From: Ectobius pallidus
Lineage: Eukaryota; Arthropoda; Insecta; Blattodea; Ectobiidae
Assembly: GCA_964059195.1 (NCBI GenBank)
Contig: CAXKWD010000006.1
Span: forward strand, 7,804,530-7,868,529
Reading direction: 5' to 3'
Length of the DNA stretch: 64,000 bases
Made by a program: the position numbers and the translations under genes. The notes below the pieces were generated by a model, which made no database searches, was not told the DNA's origin, and saw nothing but the letters and a program-made list of their open reading frames with translations. Shown one piece after another: positions 26,201 through 38,200 of the stretch (position 1 is its first letter; every line of letters begins with the position of its first letter).

Positions 26201-29200
26201 TTTGAGGTACACTGCACAGTATTGAGTACCTATTCTCTGCAAGGGGAAAGAAGCTCTGATGTCAATATAGCTTGGAACGTATGAAGTTAGTCTTTCGTGT
26301 TTTTTTCTTGCCATTCACTCTAATAACACATGTAATATTATGTTTATAATCAGCTGATCTTCTGTCTCAAACAACTCCTAGAACAAGATCAACGAGTTAG
26401 ATCGGAAAAATTTATCCACTCGAATTTGATCCTAGTTTAGTGCAAATTTATCCCACATTCACGATTATACAACAAAAACGTTCCAGTACAGCGTGAACTG
26501 AGATCAGTTTAAACAGTTTATACAATCAGCCCTAAGAAGACTACATTGATATGCACAGAACCACCACGGCTGTGGTTAATGCATCCACACATCCTAAAAT
26601 GCAGCATTTTCTCTTGTCATAGTATTGCAATTTTCAAGGTTGTACTATATACCATACGTACATGTACATACATACGTATGTATGATTTTATCCACGTACT
26701 GCAAATTCTCTTCTGAAATAACTTGATACTAGTTTAAATAATGAATGATCATCAAACTGAATAATAAATAACCTGAAGCTAATATTGAAGATGGGAGATG
26801 AAACCAAATAAGAAAGGAAGATGGGTAGTTATAAACATCAGTTTAGTGCGAGTTTAGTAAAACGTCACTTCATGCAACTAGAATAGAAGAAAGCAAAAAG
26901 TAAAGCGAAGAAAGTCATCCCATGCAACATTTACCTGGAAATGCACTGACGGGTGGCTGTATGGTGCTGGACTTTGGAAAGCTGGTTGTGGAGGGTATTG
27001 GGAAGAATTGGAAGGATATACATGGTAACCTCTGGAATCTGAAGATCCGTGCTGTAGACGTAACCAGTGATGAGGTTGCAAAAGACAAACACATTTAGCA
27101 TTAATAGGCTGGAACACATGTTAGTACCATAGAACCTTATTATACCATGCTTTTCAAGAGCAAGATTCTGTGATTAAAAAAGATAGGCATCTGCTAATTC
27201 ACATTCGTTTGACCTCGGTAAATGTTTAATCCAAAGGGCATACATAAAAAGCAACCATAGGCTCAATTATGTTTTCAATTTGTTCAGTTCATCCTATCAC
27301 TGCATGTATTTTAGTAGGGGAGGACTTATCTTTACTATGATAGCTTCCATAAAGAAGGGTACCTCATTTTACGGACTATAAGACGCACCTTCATTTTAGG
27401 ATGGAAATTTAAAGGAAAAGAAATTTAATTTGATTCTAAACGAACATTTTTAAAGGGAATAATATACTTCAATGCATAAACAAATTATATCCTTGTACAA
27501 GGGAATCAGTGTAAATCTTATCTAACTTAAAATCTGCGTTGTACGAAAATCTCTTCTGTGCAGGTGGCAACTTGTAAACTTTAACAACTGAACTGATTTC
27601 TCATGAAAGATTGAACATGCTTTTCAACTTCTAACCTTCAATTCAGCCTACGGTAAGTGTAACGGGACAAGGCTGTTGAGAGGTCATTGTCTTCATTTAA
27701 ACTACCCGGCGAAGACAACCCCTTTCGTATAAAAGAACTCGCCATTCCTTTCTTTTCGCACTGTATACCTGGATTCCAGCCACCCTCATTTTACAATTGT
27801 GACAAGTTCTGATGTACAATCTGCACCAAAATTTGTAACTATGTTATCGTTTACAACACCTTGTTTATATTTCGGAAATATTTACCATAATTTTAATGTT
27901 TTAATGTACTTTGGACCATTAGACGCACCCAAGTTTCAAGATTCTGTTTTCAAAGTAAAGAAGTGCATCTTATAGTCCATAAAATACGGTATTTCAGAGG
28001 ATGAAATTTTGGGAGCATTTTGACATAAATATGTAGTTAGAGTATTCCAGTAAAATAGTTTTTTTTAAATACATGGAAATGTAAATAAAAAAATAATAAA
28101 AAAAACTTAAAATTTCATACATTTCAGAGGAGCTATGATCCCGCATCCCCCCAACTAAAGCCCTGGAGGTATAATTTAAACCTTTTCTCAATGAATATAA
28201 AACAGATACCATATTGGCCCAAATATAAGACGATGTTTTTTCCCTCATAATGTGCTTATAAAAACTATACTTGTCTTATATGCGCAGCCTAAGACTTTTA
28301 ACAACTCTCCATTCATGAATGCAGCTGAGCAGCGGGAATCCCCATGCGGTGATGTGCATCCTACCCAAGGTCGAAGTCACGCAGAAATTCATTCAACTTT
28401 ACCGAATTTTACCAAACTTTATTATTCCCGAATTCATGCCTCTCCTTGTACTGCCGTGTACTGCACTGCTTGGCATCTCTATTCTCTACGCATAATGCTT
28501 TGTTTGACCACCATCATGGCGGATCATGTGGAAAAGAAAGCATCTTTATTATCTCAATGCGTAAATAAAGGTGAGAGAAGAAGTTACGATATGAACTTCA
28601 AAATTCCGTTTTTATGAAGCAAAATGTACTAATAAGCTATTTTATTAATTTTTTCGTAACTACCCTTCAAAAATTCAGGGTCGTCTTATATACGAGGCCG
28701 TATTATATTCGGGCCAATACGGTAAATTTAAAAGAACATATAGTTTTAATAAACTATTCTTCATATTTTGTTAGTGAATTAGTTTTAAAATTTTATTTGT
28801 ATAACAGTTCATTAATATAACTCTTGACATTCCACAAATATGATACAGAAATTTGAACCTACCACTGTTTTAATATCTTCATCTGTCAAATTTTCTTTAG
28901 TCTTGCTTAATATCAACTCTGAACTATCCGAGTGCAGATTAACTGGTTTGGGGCTACGTTCTTTTCGCACATGCAGTATTCTGCATGCTTTATCTTGTAA
29001 TCTGAGCTTAAGACTCCTAGCGAACTAGCACCTGGTCACGTTTTGCAGAATATATCGATAAGGATAGGTCCTGTGATGATGAGCAGTTTTCAAGATTTTG
29101 CTGACCTACAGCCCGTAACAGAACTTCCTTGGGTATACAGTCAATTATCATGAGTGAAAATGTTGAGATTAAAGCGGAAGAGGAAAGGCAGTGAGGAAAT

Positions 29201-32200
29201 TAATTTAATCTTTTAGTGAAAATGACACTCACGATGCTTCTCATGGATTCACCGAAGATGACGATAAAGCAGTGAAGTAGATGAGGGCAACATAAAACAA
29301 TGGTTTGATTGTGACACATATGAACCATGTTTAGAAGTGGAAGAAGACACTTTGCAAGGTGATAAGTAGGGTTCGGATGTTTATGACCTAAACAAGTGGA
29401 AAATATGACTGCAAATATGAACTTAAAAATGACTAAATATGACCGAAACCCCTATATATGACGTAACGAAATAACTTTTTTTTAAAAGAAATGTTCCAAT
29501 TTAAAACGTTTAAAGACACTAATTTCTTACATCACATGAATTCAATCAGGTAACTTTTTAACAATTTGGTGATTTACAGTTTTACTTGTAATGAACTTCT
29601 ATTTTTTAAGAATTTTCTCCTGTTTGCTCGCTTCATCAGCTTCTAATACTTGTAATATTTTATAGACCTGGCGTAACCTTATAAAATATGAACAATTGCA
29701 CTAATTTTAAAATTTCAGTTACCTATTAATTTGGCATAAACATTAAATTAATTAAATCAATTTCAAATTTAACTAGACCATGTAGTACATACACTGTATA
29801 ATTGTGCTCCTTTACCGAATTTGAAACTGAAATATGACGTTAAATTACAAATATGGCCAAAATATGATCAAGGCCATGAAAACGGCCAAAATATGACTTT
29901 ATATGCAAAATAAAAGTTAAGATAACAAACGTGCAATTCGTGTTTGTGTTTTCAGTGAGAACAGAGGTCAGGATAAAAATATGACATGTCATAAACATCC
30001 GAACCCTAATGATAAGTTTATGTTGAAGTTCGCTCCGATACAAATAAGAAAGAGACCACTGTCAATTGGCAAACAAGATGTTGGTAAGAATGGTAGTTCC
30101 ACTGTGGTAAAACAGTTTAAAATACCTGTCATTAATGACTCTAGTACTGCAGACCATTTTCAATTATGTATCACGTTTATGACTAATTACACACTATCTG
30201 TGTTTTCAGTCATCCATTAGTTGAATGCAACTTCATTTTGGTGGTCAGAGAACAGGTGAAAAACACCAAAATTCACGTTTTCCGAGGGCAGTCCACAAAA
30301 TAAGTTTCCCTGGAATCATCTATGGAAACAGAACAGAATTTCATTGACATATTTATCACAACAGATACATCAAGTGTTTAGCTATTTTGTAACATATTGA
30401 CTACCGGAATTGAGACATTTGTCATATCATGGGACCAACTTTTGAATACATGTGCCCTTAGAAGTCTGCCGCCTGGGATTTTTACCATTGTGTGATAACC
30501 TCCGTTTCTCTGTCTGTCTCTACCATTCTCTGTCATTTCTTGAGGGGTAGGAAAAGATGAAAATCTCTAAGTGCACGGTCCAGGCTGTAGAGCGGAGACT
30601 TCAACACTTCCCTGCAAGTCTCCTGCAAAAGTTCGGTTAGGAGATGTATAAACATCCACCCTACAGCCCGGACCTCACTCCCAGTGATTTCCATGTTTTC
30701 TTACACCTCAATAAATGACAGAGAATGACAGAGAAGCGGAGATGATTGACACACGGTGGTTCAAATCCCAGGCAACAGACTTCTACGACACAAGTGTTCA
30801 AAGGTTGGTCCCACGGTATGACAAATTTCTCAGTTCCTTGTGGTCAATACGTTTCATTTCTTGAGGGGTACTGACTGAACACTTGCTATGTCTGCTGCAA
30901 TAAATATTTCCATGAAATTCTGTTTTGTTTGTGTAAACGGCCCTAGGGAAACTTACTTTTTGGACGGCCCTCATATTTAAAGAGAACCACTGACAGTCTG
31001 TATCATTTGTAACATCAATGACTGGAGAATTTAGGAGATTAGCAATAGCTCTTCTGGGCTGACAGACAGACGTCTTTAATTGTATTTCACTGACTGCATA
31101 TCAGGGATGGTGATGTGACTTTGTTAACTGCTTCCGTCCAAAATCTACACAGATAAGCCAATCACAGACATCCATGAAAGGTACAAAGACCAATAAGATC
31201 CCGCCTCTTGGGAGCAGTGATGTCACAGGGTATTAGAGGGGGAGCAACTATTATTTTCCAACAGTTGTCAGACTGCTTAATCACATCGACCACAGCAGTT
31301 GTTGGATGTTAAGAGAAGAAAACTACATATTATGGCATTCCAGTCTAGAAGAGAATCATTGCATGGATGCGGCCATGAAAGTTTAGTAATATTCCTCTTT
31401 CATTTTCTAAAAGTTAAAAACACACAAGAAAAAATACGCAGACATTTGAAAGCCAACAAATGAAAGAAGTTAGACTCAAATAATTCAAGGAAACATTTCA
31501 AAAAGTAATATCCTTAAAACATTGGAGGACATTATAATATAATACCCATAGGATACCCAGTTTCGCTAAATAATGAGGCATGGTATCATAAGGCTCTACA
31601 GTATAGGCAAGGACCAATCTCAAGAAATCATCATTAACAACAGTTAGTGTTGTTGTAGGAGACAACATGCAACAATGTTAACAATAATTTACAAGGAAAC
31701 AATTTGACAGGAAACAGTTAAAACATTATTTTAATTATCTTAATTTTCCTACTGAGCTGTATATTTGCTTTTAATTTATAATTTCCACCATACTCAGTAT
31801 TTGAAATAATAGAAACCTAACCTACTCTACAAACATAACTTATCTAATTATAAGGCAAGGGCAGCTATAGTCGACATACAATTTTTAATCGTTTGATGAT
31901 GATGATGAAGTGTTCAGCCTGGAAGCCAGTCCTCTTCTGGGACCAAGCCATGGCAGGGATACCCACGGCCCGACCAAGGGATGCTAGGCCAAATGATACC
32001 GTGTAGGATGGCCAGGTCCTTTCGCGGGATGGGAATGAGGACACATCACCCAGTCCTGACCTAGGAAGGAAACTTTACATCTCTGTAAAATCCCTGAACC
32101 GGCCGGGAATCGAACCCGGGCCGCCCAGGTGGCTGGCAGTCATGCTACCAACCCATTCATGGCGGCGGACTTAATTGTTTGATATAAGGTTAATACTGAC

Positions 32201-35200
32201 CAAAGAAACCTCAGATAAATCTGGCAAGTTTGCCAAAACTTGTTTTCTGGCAGCAGTAAAAAAACCTCAGCCTTAAGCATTATTACATGTGGATGGTGTT
32301 GGATTGAAAAAGTGAGTGTAGGGAATGAAGCAGATTTCAGTGAATGTCTAATTTTTGAACTAGTTTAAACATGTATTTCACAACATTTGTTAATATCCAA
32401 TCTTTATTGGTCTAGGACGTACAGAACCTATAGTTGACAGAGGGTGTCATCTTTAGGAGACTGTTTATTCTTGAGTATTCCCGTGGAGTCTCCAGATCTC
32501 TTAATATACATTTCTGTAGCATATTCAATAAGAAAGCTGGCTGCTGAATAAAAACTCATTGTACCAGATTCCTTCCCCATGCATTTTTGCAAAGGAATCC
32601 TATTATAAGCCAGAGAATACATCAAAATTTACCATCTAGTCATAGGCAGATTAGTCTACCCAAAACAATATAAACTTTTCTTGTTAGTACTGCTCGCCTT
32701 AGCACTTGTTGTTCCAAAAGAATGGTCTATTGGATGGCCACAAAATTGGTGGATAACTCACAATATTGTACATAAATATTGTACCCTTGGGTAATGAAGG
32801 GGAATATAAATGGCTGTACACCACATGCATCATGCCATTAGTCGGTTCTGTTCAGAGAAGGGTATTGAACTGATTGCTTTATATACATAGATACCACACA
32901 CGTTGCAGTTTTCTACTACCGGTACCTTCAAGTTGTCTTGGAAGTCAAAAGTGCAAGATTGGTGTTTGGAAAATAGAGATCTGAAGAAGCACAATTTTGC
33001 CAGAGTTCTGCGTTAGAAAATGAACATATCAAATTCTGCAGAAAGGGTTTCAGAAATTTGGATTGTTTCCTTGGGACCCATACTTGTTCATCTGTAATTT
33101 AGTTTCAATGTGCTGACACACTAAAATGGTGAGGGTGCCAAGGTGTGTTTAACAGTGCTGACAAATAACCTCCAGCACTTCAGAAGCTACTAACTCGTAC
33201 ATACCTGTAGAGGTATGGATTCTGGCACAAGAGGCTGTGGAGCTGTCTGGGCTAACTGGCGATATCGAACCCGTGGATCTTCCCAAGTGGTTGTCTTATT
33301 GAAGTAGTTGATGTAGTAGCTGCAATCATACAAGATATGGCAAGTCAACTAGGGAATCATATTAAAAGTCAATGTACGGGAACAGGATCTTCTAGGATTA
33401 AAATAAAAACAAATGACTTCATCATACATTACAAAATCATACGAAGACATAATTTTAAAGTATTGTAATGTATTATAGCGTTTAGAGATTGGTATCCCTG
33501 GTATCATTCTGACTTCACCTTTCCATCTTAGCCTACACACGGCCAGTGTGAAAGAATTATCATTCCACTGTGACCTACTAGTGGTTTACTACGAAGCCCA
33601 GGTCTTAAAGCACTTATGAGTTTGTAACTCATCACTGGGTTGGTATCTCATATTGAAAACACCTGGTGGTATAACTGGGATATGTGAGTCTTGTGGAGAA
33701 TTTAATGTTCTCCTGGTAGCTCAGATGGTTAGAGTATCAGCACGGAGAGCCGAAGATCCTGGTTCAAATCTTGGCTATGGCATTGAATTTTTCATTCTGA
33801 CTTCACCTTTCCTGGTGGGTTATTCTACGCCAAATCATCCAACTGAGGTTGCATGACCATTTTAGAAAAAAATCATTTTTTGTGTATGAGTTCATACATG
33901 TTTCAAGATATCAAAACAAGTTTTCAGAAAAATCTTGTGTTCTTGGTTTCCCAGGGGTGTCCATTTTTCAATCCTGGTGTAACACATTTTTTGCGAATGT
34001 AGCTGATTACAAACATTTTCATAACTCAACAACTATAAGAGTTAGAAATTTGAATTATGAACCATACATACATCCCTTATTTCTAAACTGGATTCAAATA
34101 TTATCGTTTTTCAGATTTAGACTATTTTTGGGCTTAAATATCTCTGATGGGCACCCTTCAAAAAATCTGAAAAGTTGCATAAAAGAAGCCTTTTATGTGC
34201 CTAACTCACAGTTAAAATTTCTATTTCTAGAAACAACTCCTTCTATTAATTTGATAGGACTGAAATATCACACTATCACAGTTATGTAGTTTCTCCCAAA
34301 TACACTACCCTAAAAAGTGTACATCAATTTCGGCGTGAATATCAACTGCGATCAACTGACGATGTTCCAACATATGTAACAATCATGAAATGGGACAGAT
34401 GCCTTCGTGAAACTGGGAGTTTGATTTCAAAGTCGGGTCACCACACCAACAGCTGATGTTGTATTAATCTGTACGTCTTTCCAGAGGAGCCCCCATAAAT
34501 CCATTCAATGAGCAAGTAGGGAGCTAAATTTACCTCGTTCGACAATACACGATTTCGTCCATAAAAGGTTGCGCCTACGGGCGTACAAACTTCAACTTCG
34601 TCACCAAATCAAACCTGAAGACAAACCACGATGGAGGGCATTTGCTGAGACAATTCTGGCAAAAACTGATGAAAATGAGGCATTCCTTGACATGGTTTGT
34701 TTCTCGAACGAGGCTACATTCCACACTTCTGGGAAGGTTAACAAACACAACTGCCGCATATGGGGGACGGAACACCCCCACACAGTGGTAGAGTATGAAC
34801 GAAACTCCCCAAAACTCATGTGTGGTGTGCACTGATGGACAGAATCATAGGCCCATTCTTTTTCGTGGAGCCTACTGTTAATGCAAGAACATATCTACAC
34901 ATGTTGTAGTTGTTGAATAACCGTCTAAATCTGATTAGCTTAACTTGATTGCTAGAATGCTTTTCCATCAAATTGTTTCATCTATCCCTATAGGCCTACC
35001 GTATATGTGCACTTAATAGATTAGGTTATTTAAAACATCTTTACAAAATCATGTAAAATCTCTTCAAATTTCTAAAGAATTCTATCTGTTCTATTCTTAA
35101 TTTAGGTCTACATTCAGTCACAATTTTGGTTATAACCCCAATCGGCTACAGTTTGTAGAATTAAATTTAAAATTAAGTCTAAAATGTTGTGTGTAGGCCT

Positions 35201-38200
35201 AATCAATTTCGCTAATGATCCTAACATCAGTCTTTGTAAAAGTAAAATATTACTAGATTATGGAATAAAATGGGAATAATGGAACTTTGCGCCCCACGCG
35301 TTCCCCTTTCCACTCGCATGGCCGCTTGCCGCCTGCCCCGCTTCCCCGCAGGTCATGCCATCATGCCTGTAGCCGCTGCTCAACGCCGGTAATGCGTAAT
35401 TGCGATTGGCATGTCACCTAATATTTCACAATAAAAATAAAATACCCTTGCACCTGGCATTCAACCCAATTCTGTACTAATTCCATCCTACTATCCCCCA
35501 CAAATCCTACTTCCCTTAAATCTATCCTAATATTTTCCTTCCACCTACGTCTAAGTCTTCCAAGTGGTCATTTCCCTTTGGGTCTCCCACTCAGCATTTT
35601 TGAGATGTCTTTCCTCCCCCCCATACGCACAACATGTTTAGCCCATTTCATTCCCTGTGATTTAATTTCCCTTACTATATCTGGTGGCGAGTACAGATTA
35701 TGAAGCTCGTCGTTATGCAGTTTCCTCCAGTCCCCATTTTCATCTCTCCCATAGGCCCAAATATTTTCCTAAGCACCCTGTTTTTGAACACAGTCAGATT
35801 ATGTTACAAACTGTATCTTACAATCAAAATTATTGTAATTGAATGTAAATTAAGAATATATTAGACAGAATTATTTAGAAATTTTGAAGAAATTTTACAC
35901 AAATTGTTAAAGCTTTTTTTTTGGCCTATAAGCTAATCTATTAAGTGCATAGGCCAATAGGAATAGCATTTTAGAAATAAAGCTCTTACAGGTTAAGCTA
36001 ATCAGATTAGACTGTTTTTCAAACATAATGTAAATACGCCTGTTATGAACTATGTTTTTAAATTATACAGGCAAATAGAATGGAAGTTACTTGATAGAGT
36101 TGATTATATTTCTAACGTATAGGCCTAATAATGGTGATGCTATAACTGGTCACAAGACAGCTGGATAACAAATTAGTAATCACAGTAGGCTAAAAGATTG
36201 CACATTGTTACTTATATGAGAATATAAAGATTAACATCATATAATATTGTAAACGTTAATGGTAACATTCTTGGATTTCCTAGACTATATTGAGGGCATA
36301 AGGTGGAAAGATCAACTTACATAAATCAACTATTCTCACATTGCATAAAAATGAAGTTTATTAATACTTGTTATGTACAGTGTGTCCCACGCAAGAGTTG
36401 GCCAACCATGCGGGTTTCTGCGTCACGCCGACTACAGCTCTAACTCCCGAGCGAGTGGGTGAAATATCTACGCTAATAAAGCCGCTAATGGCGTTATGAT
36501 TCAGGTTCTCACATTTACAGTTGGAATTACAATGAAAATAACCACGTACATCATAAGAGATGTTGGAAATGTCCCCCTCTTGCATCCACACAACACTGGA
36601 GCCTTTTTAAGAAATTTTCTTTCACGCGCATAAATTCAGCCTTCGAGATAGAAACACCGTGCTTTTGTTGGGAGAGAACTCGTCTTTTTTAAATCCACGA
36701 ATTGTATCAAAATAAAATGAGGTAACTGATATAAGAACGTGCCAGAATGCTTTTATTAATCAGTAGGCCTATTGCCAGATAAATCACATGTGTTTTTCTT
36801 TGTGAGAACCTGAACCATTACACCATCAGCGGGCTTTATTAGTGTAGATATTTCACCCGTTTCCTTTGTAATGTACGGGAAGTTGACCTATACACTTTAT
36901 TTTTCAAGTTTCTCCATAAATAATATTCACATACTGTTAGAAGAACTTAAAGACAATATCACATAGGCCTATCACAAGAGAAAGTAACTCTGTCTCGGAA
37001 GCTGAACTTATGCGCGTGAAAGAAAATTTCCTAAAAAGGTGTCAGTGTTGTGTGGATGCAAGAGGAGAACATTTCCAACATCTCTTGTCATGAAGTACGT
37101 GTTTGTTTTCATTGTAATTTTAACTGTAAATGTGAGAACCTAAATCGTAACACCGATCGCGGCTTCATTAGCGTAGATATTTCACCCGATCGCTCGGGAG
37201 TTGGAGCTGTGCCCGCCGCGTCGCAGGAACCCGCGTCATTGGCCAACTCTTGCGTGGGACACACTGTAGTTCATAATATATATATATATCTGACTTATCC
37301 ATAATTTGTAATGCAGCAATAACAATAAACTATTCATTATTCATTTCTCTGAATTTTATTTAGCCTACAGCCAAGATTCTTTCCTTATGTTATACCATGT
37401 ATCACCATTTTTCTGAGGTATAGAATTCTGGACCAGGGTGCACATAGCCTCATGAAGACGAGGAGCCACTTGATGAAGAAATAGCGGTTTCAGTCATGAA
37501 GACCACCATCTGCCAATGTAGAAGAATGGAGGAAGAAGATGCAACATGGGTAGTAGGCCTTGTCCCCTCATGGGATGAAGTTCTCGACCATTAGTATTAT
37601 AACCATCAATAAGCCATCCAAATCCAATGATTTCCCTATATTCCTCCATTAGGTTCTGCTTTTTGTCTTGGTTTCATGTTTATTTTATCATAATTAGGTA
37701 GTTGATAAAATATTTTCCTCAGCAACTGCAATTTAAGAATGATTAGCAAGTCCATGCAAATCTTTCGCACTTCGCCCCTTTTGATAGGTGCCCAGGAAAA
37801 CTAGGCATTTAGCTAACTAATAAATTCATTCTTATACATTCACAAAATACAGTATACGGTTGAATTAAGAGCAACATATGAACTGTATACTGTGTTTTGT
37901 GAATCTGTATGAGTGAATTTATTAGTTAGCTAAATACTTGGTTTTCTTGGACTATTATCAAAAGGTGTGAAGTGCGAAAGATTTGCATGGATTTATAAGT
38001 CATTCTTAAATTGCAGTTGCTGGGGTAAATATTTTATCAACTACCTAATTGTGACAAAATAAACATGAAACCAAGGCAAAAAGCAGAACCCAATGGAGGA
38101 ATGTAGGGAAATCGTTGGATTTTGGCTGGCTTATCAGTCTTGTATCAGCTATTGATGAGGAAACACGCGTTCGCGCGGAACTAGCAGAAAGTGGAAAATG

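Larger units (their letters stand above)
34920..36025. mobile_element. Inverted-arm element enclosing a LINE tail
   Basis: Arms 34920-35150 and 35810-36025 are inverted copies, sharing CTAATCTGATTAGCTTAAC and TGCACTTAATAGATTAG. The 650-bp interior holds the GC-rich repeat and a minus-strand LINE tail. Imperfect, old fold-back. Confidence 0.6.

Noticed and set aside
25899..26284. Two plus-strand frames of 92 and 68 codons
   Set aside because: They overlap a SINE-like body; no domain.
33711..33783. tRNA gene
   Set aside because: A and B boxes are visible, but the stems pair poorly and the sequence is part of a retroposed insert; treated as tRNA-derived.
20738..37304. Four similar frames starting MWMQEEN as a small gene family
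   Set aside because: They are out-of-frame readings of the arms of two palindromic Tc elements; the transposase frame (VSEAE...GEHFQHLL) explains the conservation.
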